Source: Kaistella chaponensis (lineage in GTDB: Bacteria > Bacteroidota > Bacteroidia > Flavobacteriales > Weeksellaceae). Taken from it: a stretch of 64,000 nt of DNA. Positions 25,761 through 34,666 of this stretch are shown piece after piece. The DNA is taken from the NCBI RefSeq assembly GCF_900156725.1, contig NZ_FTOI01000003.1, positions 62,001 to 126,000 on the forward strand. The letters are read 5' to 3'. Under the pieces are notes generated by a model, which was given only the letters and a program-made list of their open reading frames with translations, was not told the origin of the DNA and ran no database searches. Every line of letters starts with the position of its first letter. The first letter of the stretch is position 1. Both the position numbers and the translations under genes were made by a program.

Positions 25761-27525
25761 ATTTCTTTTTTATCAGTAAAATTGGGGTGTTGTAATAAAA
25801 AACGGAATCCTGTACATTTTCTCTAATCAAATTATTGAAGACGATTTTTACGTGATAAGCTCCTAGATCTTTCTCTGCAGTTATTTCCGAAACTGGAATG
25901 ATTCCGCTTTCTTCTTTATGCGCAGCGATCGTTTTCTCTAGAAATGGAGTGATATTCCATTGCTCTTTATTAATTGCAAAAACGAGCAGATTTTTAGTAT
26001 TGTTTGGAGCAATGATTTCGAATTTATCATTATTAAACACCAATTCCTCTTGGCGCAAAAGATCAACTGAAATATAATAGTCGTAGTTATCAATATTTTG
26101 AAATTTAGCTTTCGAGATTAATTCTAATCGTTTCCCGAATGAGCTTTTCGTATTTTCAATCTTGGTAAAACGAGATTTAATTTCGTTACTTATTTTCCAA
26201 AAGTCAGCTTTTTCAAGATTTTTTACTACTATTTTTTCATCTTCTTTCTTTAAAAAATGTTTTAAAAAATCACCTTGTTTTCTTTCCGCCAAATATTTGA
26301 ATTTATCTGAAAGTTCATCAACAACCGTATCTGAAACTTTTTTGTCAAAATTAATATTTCCGTTTTCTAATAAATTATTTTGAACCAGGACCTCTTTCAA
26401 TTCCTTTTTCTGACTTCTTATCGCGACTGAAAAAGTATTGAGATAAGGAAAAATCAGAGAAAATAATCCGAAGACAAATAAACTCACGGGAACAAATTTT
26501 ATCGTCGTTTTTCTTGAAAATGCAAAGTATAAAACAACGGAACTAAGCCAAGCCGCCAATAACAGGACAAAATACCGTGGTTCTGTATAACCGTACGCTA
26601 AAATTCTGGTAAAAATCGCGGTAAAAAGCAATGCAATTAAAGGGATAAGCGTGTAGTAAAATATTTTGGAGAACATTTGTACCCATGATTTCGTAGAAGC
26701 GTCCTTTAAAGGATGAACCAATAATAAGCCTAAAATCCCAACTACAGAATAAGCCAAAACCAAATAAGAAACCCAACCGCGCGGAAGTTCCCAGTTAATA
26801 AGGATTTTTCCGCCATAAAAATACAAGATGACCACATATATAAATAATAAGGGAATGAGAATATATTGGGTGAAAAATTTTAAGATAAGAGGATAGGAGC
26901 CGTCTTTTTCCAAATCTTGCAGACCTTTTTCGTTAAAAAGTAAAAAGATAAAGCAACTGCCAAATATTGCGAGCAAAATGAATGTTTTCCGATAATATTC
27001 CCCATCAAAATTGAAGTCGAAAAGCTGGTCAATCGCTAAAATAGCCAGTTCTACACCGCCCACCAAAACTCCTGTGAATATCGCGGTTAAAAAGATATTG
27101 ATAAAGAGATTTTTGTTAAACTGCCAGAAATACATTTCGCGTTTCACCCCGAAAAATGCGATAAAAGAAACCAATAAGTGCGATAAAATAAAAGTGGGAA
27201 TGAGCAGAAACGCATATTGCTCGGTGAAATCTTTTTCTTGAGCCGGAAGTAAAAAGTAGAATAAAACCAAAAATGCTGTACCTGAAGCTTCTAGTAAAAT
27301 ACTTTTTCCAATTCTTTGAGAAAGCGTTTTCAAGCTGTACAACAAAGAAATTCCCAAACACGAAACCAATCCTAATTTAAGAAAAATAAAATCGTTGCTT
27401 TGTGGATGCCGATCAGAAGTAAGTATAAACGATAACGCTCCGAAAAATGCCAGGAGCAAAACCATTGGATATTCGCGAAAAATAAGCGATGCTTTTCCGA
27501 ATGTATCTTTAAATTTTTTTAGCAT
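25759..27525 (-). CDS. DUF4153 multi-pass membrane protein
   Basis: A 588-residue inner membrane protein. About eleven hydrophobic helices cover residues 20-385 (for example FIAFFGV, GILGLLLVHPLKD), with the family's VGGVELAILAIDQLF and YFYGGKILINWELPRGWVSYLV segments. The last 200 residues are soluble and charged. This is the typical build of DUF4153 proteins, whose function is not known. Confidence 0.85.
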   Translation of the reverse strand: MLKKFKDTFGKASLIFREYPMVLLLAFFGALSFILTSDRHPQSNDFIFLKLGLVSCLGISLLYSLKTLSQRIGKSILLEASGTAFLVLFYFLLPAQEKDFTEQYAFLLIPTFILSHLLVSFIAFFGVKREMYFWQFNKNLFINIFLTAIFTGVLVGGVELAILAIDQLFDFNFDGEYYRKTFILLAIFGSCFIFLLFNEKGLQDLEKDGSYPLILKFFTQYILIPLLFIYVVILYFYGGKILINWELPRGWVSYLVLAYSVVGILGLLLVHPLKDASTKSWVQMFSKIFYYTLIPLIALLFTAIFTRILAYGYTEPRYFVLLLAAWLSSVVLYFAFSRKTTIKFVPVSLFVFGLFSLIFPYLNTFSVAIRSQKKELKEVLVQNNLLENGNINFDKKVSDTVVDELSDKFKYLAERKQGDFLKHFLKKEDEKIVVKNLEKADFWKISNEIKSRFTKIENTKSSFGKRLELISKAKFQNIDNYDYYISVDLLRQEELVFNNDKFEIIAPNNTKNLLVFAINKEQWNITPFLEKTIAAHKEESGIIPVSEITAEKDLGAYHVKIVFNNLIRENVQDSVFYYNTPILLIKKK

Positions 27526-27591
27526 TTGGAGAGAATTTTATTATTAATTTTAAATATGATTCAGAAAAAAAGTTCAAATTCCGAAGCTTGA

Positions 27592-28083
27592 CTATTTATC
27601 GTTTTTGGTCTTTTTATTTTTTTTCTTCTTATTTTTTTTCGTTTTCAATTTTTTATCAGCCGTTATTTCTGCGACAAAATCGCTGATTTCACTATTTTTT
27701 TCATCAGATTCTAGGTGAGAATGAAGGACTGTTTCGGTTGCGAAAACCTCCTTAATATCTAATGGATGAACCCAGTTTTCTTTTCTTAAAGATTTCAATA
27801 ATTCAATTCCGGAATTTTCAAAATATCGTTCTATAAAATTACTGAGAAGAAAGTTTTTGTAGTCTGTAAAGGGAATTGCAACGGTATATTTAAAAATTCG
27901 GCCTTCTTTTTCGGTGGTCAGAAATTCCTTTTCTACCAATATTTTAATGAAAGTAGAAATGGTATTTTGATGCGGTTTCGGTTCAGGGTAATGCGCAATC
28001 ACATCTTTCATGTACGCACAATCAAGTTTCCATAAAATGCTCATTAAGATTTCTTCGGACGGAGTAAGGTGATTTATTTTCAT
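27592..28083 (-). CDS. BlaI/MecI-family regulator with Lys-rich tail
   Basis: A 163-residue protein starting MKINHLTPSEEILMSILW. The winged helix of BlaI/MecI/CopY regulators covers residues 1-75 (EPKPHQNTISTFIKILVEKEFLTTEKEGRIFKY). The C-terminus ends in an unusual run of Lys (KTKKNKKKKNKKTKND). Unlike the regulator at 46098-46463 it has no adjacent M56 sensor; it follows a PAP2 gene after 4 bases. The stop-proximal tail may bind nucleic acid or be disordered. Confidence 0.8.
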   Translation of the reverse strand: MKINHLTPSEEILMSILWKLDCAYMKDVIAHYPEPKPHQNTISTFIKILVEKEFLTTEKEGRIFKYTVAIPFTDYKNFLLSNFIERYFENSGIELLKSLRKENWVHPLDIKEVFATETVLHSHLESDEKNSEISDFVAEITADKKLKTKKNKKKKNKKTKNDK

Positions 28084-28087
28084 AAGT

Positions 28088-28690
28088 TTACGACTGAATT
28101 TGGATATTGGCATAAAGATAAATAAAAGAAACTAAAATAGAGACTGCTGCACCCGCAAACACTTCTTTTATGGTATGCATTTTCAGGATTATTCTTGTAA
28201 TTCCCACTATTATCGCAATTCCAAACCAAATTAATCCCATCATCGGACTTATAGCGAAAAATAATGCAGCTGCAAAAATGTTAAATGCTGTGTGCATGGA
28301 ACTTTTAATGATATAATTGCTGACCTGCATGGCGAGAAGTAAAAAAAGAACAAATAGAAGAACAAGATCGATAGTATGGTTGCGCCAATAATCATAAAGT
28401 AAATAGGCTAACAAAGTACCGCCGACTACAAAATAGAGACTTTTTCTCTGATTGCGGTTAGAAACGTCCATATTGGTATAGTTTCCTTTTTTTACATTCC
28501 AGAAAATCCATAGATAAATAGGAAGTGAGATGCAGAGAAATAAGGGTAAAAAAAGACTAACCGTTTCCTGGAAAGAATGCAATTGCAAATTGCGATAGAT
28601 AAAGTAGATAAAAAGTGAAGTTATCGGATTAAAAAAATTGGTGATGATTTTAGATACTTTTTTAATCAATAGATCAGGAAGATTGCGCAT
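28088..28690 (-). CDS. PAP2 phosphatase-like membrane protein
   Basis: A 200-residue, six-helix membrane protein of the PAP2 superfamily. Motif 2 is SSMHTA (PSGHT in classical enzymes) and motif 3 is GITRIILKMHTIKEVFAGA, with the Arg, His and acidic residue in place. Motif 1 (KxxxxxxRP) is weak: NQRKSLYF lies at the expected place. It may be a lipid or undecaprenyl-phosphate phosphatase, but the poor motif 1 makes activity uncertain. It forms an operon with the BlaI-like gene. Confidence 0.78.
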   Translation of the reverse strand: MRNLPDLLIKKVSKIITNFFNPITSLFIYFIYRNLQLHSFQETVSLFLPLFLCISLPIYLWIFWNVKKGNYTNMDVSNRNQRKSLYFVVGGTLLAYLLYDYWRNHTIDLVLLFVLFLLLAMQVSNYIIKSSMHTAFNIFAAALFFAISPMMGLIWFGIAIIVGITRIILKMHTIKEVFAGAAVSILVSFIYLYANIQIQS

Positions 28691-28792
28691 AAATATAATT
28701 GTGCTTTCAAAAGTAGTATTTTTTATTGGTTAGAAACTCAACATTGTTTTGATATGCTACCAATAAAGACAAAGATTTTTATTATTTTTGCT

Positions 28793-28800
28793 GAATATTT
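28793..28800 (+). promoter_or_regulatory. -7 box of pdhA promoter
   Basis: TATTTTTG fits TAnnTTTG; it lies 56 bases before the pdhA start. No clear -33 TTG at the usual spacing. Confidence 0.45.
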
Positions 28801-28855
28801 CCAACAGACAAAAAACCAAATGGTTTGATGTGTCTAAAAAAGCAACAGCTCACTC

Positions 28856-29860
28856 ATGAAAGAATTTTCGAAAGAAGTGTACCTAAAATGGTATGAAGAA
28901 ATGACAATGTGGAGAAGGTTTGAAGATAAATGCCGATCTCTTTATTTAAAACAGAAAATCAGAGGATTTTTACACTTATACAATGGACAGGAAGCAATTC
29001 CAGCTGGTTTTGTACATGCGATGGATTTATCCAAAGACAGCATGATCACCGCCTACAGATGTCACGTACATGCGATGGCGATGGGAGTTGATCCGAAAAG
29101 AGTAATGGCAGAATTATGTGGTAAAGCAACCGGAACTTCTGGCGGAATGGGTGGTTCTATGCACATTTTCAGCAAAGAAAAAAGATTTTACGGAGGACAC
29201 GGAATTGTTGGAGGCCAAATTCCTTTGGGTGCTGGAATCGCGTTTGCCGATAAATATTTTGAAACTGGCGGTGTAAATATCTGCTTCTTCGGCGACGGTG
29301 CTGCTCGACAAGGTTCGCTACACGAGACTTTCAACATGGCAATGAATTGGAAATTACCAGTGGTTTTTGTGGTTGAAAATAATGGATATGCGATGGGAAC
29401 TTCTGTAGGAAGAACTGCCAATCACGAAGATATCTACAAATTAGGTTTAGGGTACGAAATGCCTTGTCTTCCTGTAGATGCAATGGATCCTGTAAAAGTT
29501 GCAGAAGCAGCTTACGAAGCCATTGAAAGAGCGAGAAGAGGAGACGGACCAACTTTTATAGAGGCAAGAACTTACCGATACAGAGGTCACTCAATGTCTG
29601 ATGCAGAAGCTTATCGAACTAAAGATGAAGTTGCTGAACGCAAAAAAGATGATCCAATTGAAATTGTAAAACACAGAATCTTAGAAAATAAATGGGCAAC
29701 AGAAGAAGAATTAGCTTCAGTTGATGAGAAATCTCGGGAATTTGTTGACGAATGTGTGGAATTTATGGAGCAATCTCCTTATCCATCTGCAGATAAATTG
29801 TACGAATATGTGTATGCACAGGAAGATTATCCTTTTTTAAATAAATTAGAAAATAACTAA
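28856..29860 (+). CDS. pdhA: pyruvate dehydrogenase E1 component, alpha subunit
   Basis: A 334-residue thiamine diphosphate enzyme subunit. The TPP motif GDGAARQGSLHETFNMA...VENNGYAMGT starts near residue 146. Other landmarks are GFLHLYNGQEA, GGMGGSMHIF and YRYRGHSMSDAEAYR, the last being the phosphorylation-loop-like region of E1-alpha. It decarboxylates pyruvate with E1-beta. The beta gene is not here; E2 follows after 98 bases, as is common in flavobacteria. Confidence 0.95.
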   Translation: MKEFSKEVYLKWYEEMTMWRRFEDKCRSLYLKQKIRGFLHLYNGQEAIPAGFVHAMDLSKDSMITAYRCHVHAMAMGVDPKRVMAELCGKATGTSGGMGGSMHIFSKEKRFYGGHGIVGGQIPLGAGIAFADKYFETGGVNICFFGDGAARQGSLHETFNMAMNWKLPVVFVVENNGYAMGTSVGRTANHEDIYKLGLGYEMPCLPVDAMDPVKVAEAAYEAIERARRGDGPTFIEARTYRYRGHSMSDAEAYRTKDEVAERKKDDPIEIVKHRILENKWATEEELASVDEKSREFVDECVEFMEQSPYPSADKLYEYVYAQEDYPFLNKLENN

Positions 29861-29942
29861 TAATGAGAAAATGTGGCAACGTGTTAATCAATCAATTAAC
29901 ATTTTCCATTTTATTATCAAATTTTCGAAATAACTCATTATC
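29859..29942. repeat. nested inverted repeats in the pdhA-pdhC spacer
   Basis: ATAATGAG (29859-29866) pairs with CTCATTAT (29935-29942). Inside lie AAAATGT...ACATTTT and GTTAAT-CAATCA-ATTAAC. The motif ATTATCAAATT occurs twice at the right side. It could fold as a long imperfect hairpin between the two genes, or be a dispersed repeat relic. Confidence 0.45.
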
Positions 29943-29958
29943 AAATTAAAAAAAAATT

Positions 29959-31596
29959 ATGGCAGAAGTAATAACCATGCCCCGACTGTCTGATACGATG
30001 ACAGACGGAAAAGTGGCGAAATGGCACAAAAAAGTGGGCGATTCCGTAAAAGAAGGTGATATTTTAGCAGAAATCGAAACCGATAAAGCGGTGCAGGATT
30101 TTGAATCAGAAATTAACGGAACGCTTTTATACATTGGAACAGAAGAAGGAGGATCGTCTCCTGTAGATTCAGTTTTGGCTATTATTGGTGCAGCTGGTGA
30201 AGATATTTCTACTTTAATAGGTGGAAATAATGCCGAAAAAAAATCTGAAGAACCTTCTGAGGAAAAATCAGCTCCAATAACTCAAGAAAATAATACAGAA
30301 ACTTCAACTGCAGAAATTCCTGCAGGAGTTGAAGTGATCACAATGCCCCGACTTTCAGACACCATGACGGAAGGAAAAGTGGCAAAGTGGCACAAAAAAG
30401 TAGGCGATGCGGTGAAAGAAGGTGATATCCTTGCTGAAATTGAAACCGATAAAGCCGTTCAGGATTTCGAATCTGAATTCAACGGAACTTTGTTATATGT
30501 GGGAACTGAAGAAGGTGGTGCAAATCCAGTTGATTCTGTTCTTGCAATTATTGGTCCTGAAGGAACAAACATTTCTGGAATTATTTCTGGCGGTGGAAAA
30601 AAAGATTCTACTCCGAAAACGGAGATCTCTGAACAGAAATCTTCAAACACAGAAGCTCCAAAAGCTGATCAAAACGAAAATACAGCCGTTTCTGCAAGCA
30701 GTTCTGAAAGAGTTGCAATTTCCCCTTTAGCCAAAAAAATGGCAGAAGATAAAGGGATTGACGTAAATGTTTTAAAAGGGAGTGGCGAAAATGGCCGAAT
30801 CGTGAAAAAAGATATCGAAGGATTCACGCCAGCTTTAAATGAAAGTGTAACGAACGAACCTAAATCGAGTACTGTTGCGGCAGCTCCAGCTCCAGTTGCG
30901 ATGAATTTCGTGCAAGGACAAGATTCTGAAACACCAAATTCTCAAGTTAGAAATATCATCGCAAAAAGACTTTCTGAAAGTAAATTTACAGCTCCTCACT
31001 ATTATCTCATTGTTGAAATCAACATGGATAAAGCGATTGAGGCGAGAAAGGAAATTAATTCTTTACCGGATACCAAAATTTCTTTCAACGATATGGTTAT
31101 TAAAGCAACGGCAATGGCTTTAAGAAAACATCCGCAAGTAAATTCAACTTGGAATGCAGATAAAATTATTCACCACGGAAATATCAACGTTGGCGTTGCA
31201 GTAGCAATTCCCGATGGATTGGTTGTACCAGTATTGAAAAATGCAGACCAAATGAATTACAACCAAATTTCTGCAGGTGTGAAAGATATGGCAGGAAGAG
31301 CAAAATCGAAAGGTTTAAAAGCCAATGAAATGGAAGGTTCTACCTTCTCCGTTTCCAATTTGGGAATGTTCGGTATCGAGACTTTCACGTCCATCATCAA
31401 TCAACCCAATTCTGCGATTCTATCGGTAGGTGCAATCATCGAAAAACCTATTGTAAAAGATGGGCAAATTGTGGTCGGTAATACCATGAAACTTTCGCTC
31501 GCATGTGACCATAGAGTAGTTGATGGCGCAACTGGAGCACAATTTTTACAAACTTTAAGAACCTATTTGGAACAGCCATTATCGTTGTTGCTCTAA
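29959..31596 (+). CDS. pdhC: pyruvate dehydrogenase E2, dihydrolipoamide acetyltransferase
   Basis: A 545-residue E2 with two lipoyl domains (about 1-80 and 125-205), each with the ETDKA lipoylation site (Lys43 and Lys165), a peripheral-subunit-binding domain (about 253-290: ISPLAKKMAEDKGIDV...GRIVKKDI) and a catalytic domain (about 315-545) with DHRVVDGA (His518). The two lipoyl domains are nearly identical in protein and close in DNA, so they look like a recent tandem domain duplication. It transfers acetyl groups to CoA in the pyruvate dehydrogenase core. A strong terminator follows. Confidence 0.95.
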   Translation: MAEVITMPRLSDTMTDGKVAKWHKKVGDSVKEGDILAEIETDKAVQDFESEINGTLLYIGTEEGGSSPVDSVLAIIGAAGEDISTLIGGNNAEKKSEEPSEEKSAPITQENNTETSTAEIPAGVEVITMPRLSDTMTEGKVAKWHKKVGDAVKEGDILAEIETDKAVQDFESEFNGTLLYVGTEEGGANPVDSVLAIIGPEGTNISGIISGGGKKDSTPKTEISEQKSSNTEAPKADQNENTAVSASSSERVAISPLAKKMAEDKGIDVNVLKGSGENGRIVKKDIEGFTPALNESVTNEPKSSTVAAAPAPVAMNFVQGQDSETPNSQVRNIIAKRLSESKFTAPHYYLIVEINMDKAIEARKEINSLPDTKISFNDMVIKATAMALRKHPQVNSTWNADKIIHHGNINVGVAVAIPDGLVVPVLKNADQMNYNQISAGVKDMAGRAKSKGLKANEMEGSTFSVSNLGMFGIETFTSIINQPNSAILSVGAIIEKPIVKDGQIVVGNTMKLSLACDHRVVDGATGAQFLQTLRTYLEQPLSLLL

Positions 31597-31619
31597 GTTT
31601 TTGATTTCAATAATTTCAG

Positions 31620-31651
31620 ATCCTTTCAATTTATTTTGAAAGGATTTTTTT
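31620..31651 (+). terminator. rho-independent terminator
   Basis: ATCCTTTCAA, short loop, TTGAAAGGAT and seven T, ending the pdhA-pdhC unit. Confidence 0.88.
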
Positions 31652-31769
31652 ATGCAGTACTTTTCAGCATGCCTTTTTCTCGTCGGATGATTTACAGAAG
31701 TGATCCGTCGTGCACTTTTACATTGCGCAAAAACCTGCGAAATAAAGTGGAGATTACAATCATTTTCCC

Positions 31770-31777
31770 TAATTTTG
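31770..31777 (+). promoter_or_regulatory. -7 box of lolD promoter
   Basis: TAATTTTG fits TAnnTTTG and ends only 5 bases before the lolD ATG. If used, the mRNA would be leaderless or nearly so. Confidence 0.45.
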
Positions 31778-31782
31778 AAACC

Positions 31783-32448
31783 ATGATTAGAGCAAGTAAT
31801 ATTCATAAATCTTACGGAGATTTAGAAGTTTTAAAGGGCGTTGACATCCATATAAAAGAAGGTGAAGTTATTTCTATTGTCGGTGAATCCGGCGCAGGAA
31901 AATCAACCCTTTTGCAGATCCTCGGAACTTTAGATACTCCTACAAATCCGAAAAATTTTCAGACAGAGATTACTTTGGCAGGTCAATCTTTCATCAATAT
32001 GAATGACCGTCAACTCTCAAAATTCCGCAACGAAAATATAGGTTTTGTCTTTCAGTTTCATCAGCTTTTACCTGAATTTACTGCACTAGAAAATGTTTTG
32101 TTGCCGACAAGAATTTCCGGTAAAAACGAAAACGAATCTTTAGAAAAAGCCTATTCTTTATTTGAAGATCTCAATATTGCACACCGTCTTCATCACAAAC
32201 CAAGCGAAATGTCGGGTGGTGAAGCGCAAAGAGCCGCCGTTGCAAGAGCACTCATCAACTCGCCCAAAATTATATTTGCGGACGAACCAACGGGGAATTT
32301 AGACTCTAAAAATGCAGATGATTTACACCAACTTTTTTTTGACTTGAGATCCAAATACAATCAAACTTTTGTAATTGTGACGCATAATACGCATCTTGCT
32401 GATACGACCGACCGCAAATTAGTAATGAAAGATGGTTTGATTATTTAA
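31783..32448 (+). CDS. lolD: LolD-like lipoprotein-release ABC transporter ATPase
   Basis: A 221-residue ABC ATPase of the LolD/MacB group. Walker A is GESGAGKSTL, the signature MSGGEAQRAAVARAL, Walker B IIFADEPTGNLDS, and the H-loop VTHN. The longer reading from 31636 is rejected because residues before MIRASNIHKSYG do not belong to the family and cover the pdhC terminator region. It should drive LolCE-type release of lipoproteins from the inner membrane. The membrane partners are not in the window; lolA is at 3392-4039. Confidence 0.88.
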   Translation: MIRASNIHKSYGDLEVLKGVDIHIKEGEVISIVGESGAGKSTLLQILGTLDTPTNPKNFQTEITLAGQSFINMNDRQLSKFRNENIGFVFQFHQLLPEFTALENVLLPTRISGKNENESLEKAYSLFEDLNIAHRLHHKPSEMSGGEAQRAAVARALINSPKIIFADEPTGNLDSKNADDLHQLFFDLRSKYNQTFVIVTHNTHLADTTDRKLVMKDGLII

Positions 32449-32562
32449 GAACCAAAATTAAATAGTGACATAGAGGAATGAGCCTCTTCAAATTAATGAT
32501 AGAGTGAAATTTAGAAATTTAATATTGATAAGCTCAAAAATTTAATTTATTTTTCGAAAACA

Positions 32563-33240
32563 ATGTCTATAAAATTCCTTGCCGAAGACGACAGACCACG
32601 GGAAAAATTTTTGCTTAAAGGTAAAAATTCACTTTCTGATGCAGAGTTATTGGCGATCATCATGGGGAGCGGAAACCGAGAAGAGTCGGCGGTAGAATTA
32701 GGTCGGAAAATTTTAGATTCCGTGCAAAATAATTGGCATAATTTGTCGCTATTGCAAATTTCAGATTTAATGAAGTTTAAAGGAATTGGTGAAGCGAAAG
32801 CAATATCCATCGCCACTGCACTAGAAATCGGCAGAAGAAAAGCTTCCCAGGAAGTTCCCGAAAAAATTCAAATTAGTTCGAGTTCAGATCTTTTCAAAGT
32901 ATTGCATCCTTTTTTGGGAGACTTGCAAACCGAAGAATTCTGGGCTGTGTTCTTAAATCAAAGCAACCGAATTGTTGGAAAATCGAGACTTTCTGCAGGT
33001 GGAATCAACCAATCTGTGGTCGATGTTAGAATTTTATTCAAAACTGCTCTCGAAAATTTGGCAACGGGAGTTGTCATAGCACACAATCATCCCTCAGGAA
33101 ACCTAAAACCAAGTCAGGAAGACTTGAAAATCACAAAACAAATCAGTGAAGCCGGAAAAATTTTGAATATTCAAATGCTTGATCATTTAATAATTACCCA
33201 GAATTCTTATTTAAGTTTTGCCGACGAAAATTTATTATGA
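32563..33240 (+). CDS. radC: RadC/MPN-domain protein
   Basis: A 225-residue RadC protein. The N-terminal half has a helix-hairpin-helix-like region (LSLLQISDLMKFKGIGEAKAISIATALEIGRR). The C-terminal MPN/JAMM domain shows HNHPSGNLKPSQED with His174, His176 and Asp187 as zinc ligands. RadC was once linked to DNA repair, but its real role is unsettled. The next gene overlaps its stop by 4 bases (ATGA), so the two are translationally coupled. Confidence 0.92.
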   Translation: MSIKFLAEDDRPREKFLLKGKNSLSDAELLAIIMGSGNREESAVELGRKILDSVQNNWHNLSLLQISDLMKFKGIGEAKAISIATALEIGRRKASQEVPEKIQISSSSDLFKVLHPFLGDLQTEEFWAVFLNQSNRIVGKSRLSAGGINQSVVDVRILFKTALENLATGVVIAHNHPSGNLKPSQEDLKITKQISEAGKILNIQMLDHLIITQNSYLSFADENLL

Positions 33241-34112
33241 TCAAAAAACTGAATTATAAAGAAATAGATTTTTCCCTCTATAGCAAGTGTTTAGATCAAT
33301 CTTTACAAAAAAACCGATATGCAAAAAAAGAAGTTCTCGATTTACTTAGTGAGTCGTGGGAACTTCTGGTGTATGGTAATTACGAATTTGTGATGCCGAT
33401 TCCAATTAAGAAAAAAATAGGTTTCCGTATTGTGATTATGCCGCTTTTTTGCCAACAACTTGGGATTTTTGGACCTGAACATAATGAAGAAATAGAAATT
33501 TTATTTTTAGAATTTTTACAGAAAAACTACAGGGTCTATTCGTATGCTTTTAATTTTCACAATTTGGTCACCCAAAATTTAAGCAAGAAAAAAAATTATT
33601 TTATCGAAGAGACCGAATATCAACTTTTAAGAAAAAATTACTTTAAAGGACGAAAATCTACAGTTAAAACCGCGCAGTATTTGACTTTTAAAGAATTGAA
33701 ATCTACCGATTTTTTAGACTTTATTAAGAGTAATTTCAAAGGATTAGATAAAAAAGGAGATGTAAACCAGTTTTTCAGGTACATGAATTTTTTAGAAAGT
33801 GAAAATAAATTGAGACTTTTTGGTTCTTATAAAGAAAATGAACTCACGAATATGGCCATTATTATTGATGATGAAAATAGGTTTTCACTTTTAGGATTAA
33901 TCAATGATGATCAATATAAATCTGACAACGGAGCCTCATTCCTGATTGACCGAATTTTGAAAGAAAATATTCACGAAAAATCATTTGATTTTATGGGAGG
34001 AAGCATCCGCGGAATTGAGGTTTTTTTCAAGAGTTTTGGTGCTATTTTACAAGAATATCCCATTCTTGTAAATTCTAAAAAAGATTTGTTGAAAAAGATT
34101 TATAAAAAGTAG
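33237..34112 (+). CDS. hypothetical protein, possibly GNAT/FemAB-like
   Basis: A 291-residue soluble protein overlapping radC by 4 bases. The order of elements (an N-terminal half with YAFNFHNLVTQNLSKK, then a second half with LFGSYKENELTNMAIIIDD and NGASFLIDRILKENIHEKSFDFMGGSIRG) resembles the double acetyltransferase fold of FemAB/GNAT-like proteins, where FDFMGGSIRGIEVFFKSFG would be the acceptor-side motif. I cannot name a substrate. Coupling with radC does not point to a clear pathway. Confidence 0.7.
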   Translation: MIKKLNYKEIDFSLYSKCLDQSLQKNRYAKKEVLDLLSESWELLVYGNYEFVMPIPIKKKIGFRIVIMPLFCQQLGIFGPEHNEEIEILFLEFLQKNYRVYSYAFNFHNLVTQNLSKKKNYFIEETEYQLLRKNYFKGRKSTVKTAQYLTFKELKSTDFLDFIKSNFKGLDKKGDVNQFFRYMNFLESENKLRLFGSYKENELTNMAIIIDDENRFSLLGLINDDQYKSDNGASFLIDRILKENIHEKSFDFMGGSIRGIEVFFKSFGAILQEYPILVNSKKDLLKKIYKK

Positions 34113-34123
34113 CAAATTATTAG

Positions 34124-34131
34124 TAATTTTG
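34124..34131 (+). promoter_or_regulatory. -7 box
   Basis: TAATTTTG fits TAnnTTTG, 17 bases before the ATG of the gene at 34149. No clear -33 element. Confidence 0.4.
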
Positions 34132-34148
34132 CAACCTCAATATTTGAT

Positions 34149-34658
34149 ATGATTGACTCCCCTTATTTTCCTTACGCATTTGCGTTGTTACTTGCTGTAC
34201 CTTTTCTGATTTTTATCAGACAATTTGTTTTTAGCTACATTAAATTGAAAAATCAGGAGATTAAATTACTTACTGTAAAAGGAAATTCGGAGCAAAGGGT
34301 TCATGCCTACGAGAGAATAACGTTATTTTTGGAGCGATTAAAACCTTCTAATTTAGTGACGAAATTTGACCGAAATCTAGCGCCGCACGAATTTATCTTT
34401 TTGGTAGAAAAAACCATTAACGAAGAGTTTGATTACAACGCTTCGCAGCAGCTTTACCTCACCAAAAATTTGTGGAAAAATGTGGTTAACTGTAAAAATA
34501 ACACGCTGCACTTATTGCATAAAACGTACGAAAACCTAAGCGATAATTCGACATTAGACGATTTCAAAACTGTTTTTTTAATGAATTATATGAATGAAGC
34601 AGATTTTATATCGCAGACGATCGAAGATTTGAGAAAAGAAAACTTAATTGTAAATTAA
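34149..34658 (+). CDS. hypothetical membrane-anchored protein
   Basis: A 169-residue protein with one N-terminal membrane helix (about 8-28) and a soluble helical part facing the cytoplasm (RVHAYERITLFLERLKPSNL, then LAPHEFIFLVEKTINEEFDYNASQQLYL and a C-terminal helix DFISQTIEDLRKENL). I recognise it only as a conserved flavobacterial type. It lies 8 bases before the soluble pyrophosphatase gene, so the two are very likely cotranscribed. Confidence 0.75.
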   Translation: MIDSPYFPYAFALLLAVPFLIFIRQFVFSYIKLKNQEIKLLTVKGNSEQRVHAYERITLFLERLKPSNLVTKFDRNLAPHEFIFLVEKTINEEFDYNASQQLYLTKNLWKNVVNCKNNTLHLLHKTYENLSDNSTLDDFKTVFLMNYMNEADFISQTIEDLRKENLIVN

Positions 34659-34666
34659 AAATAATA

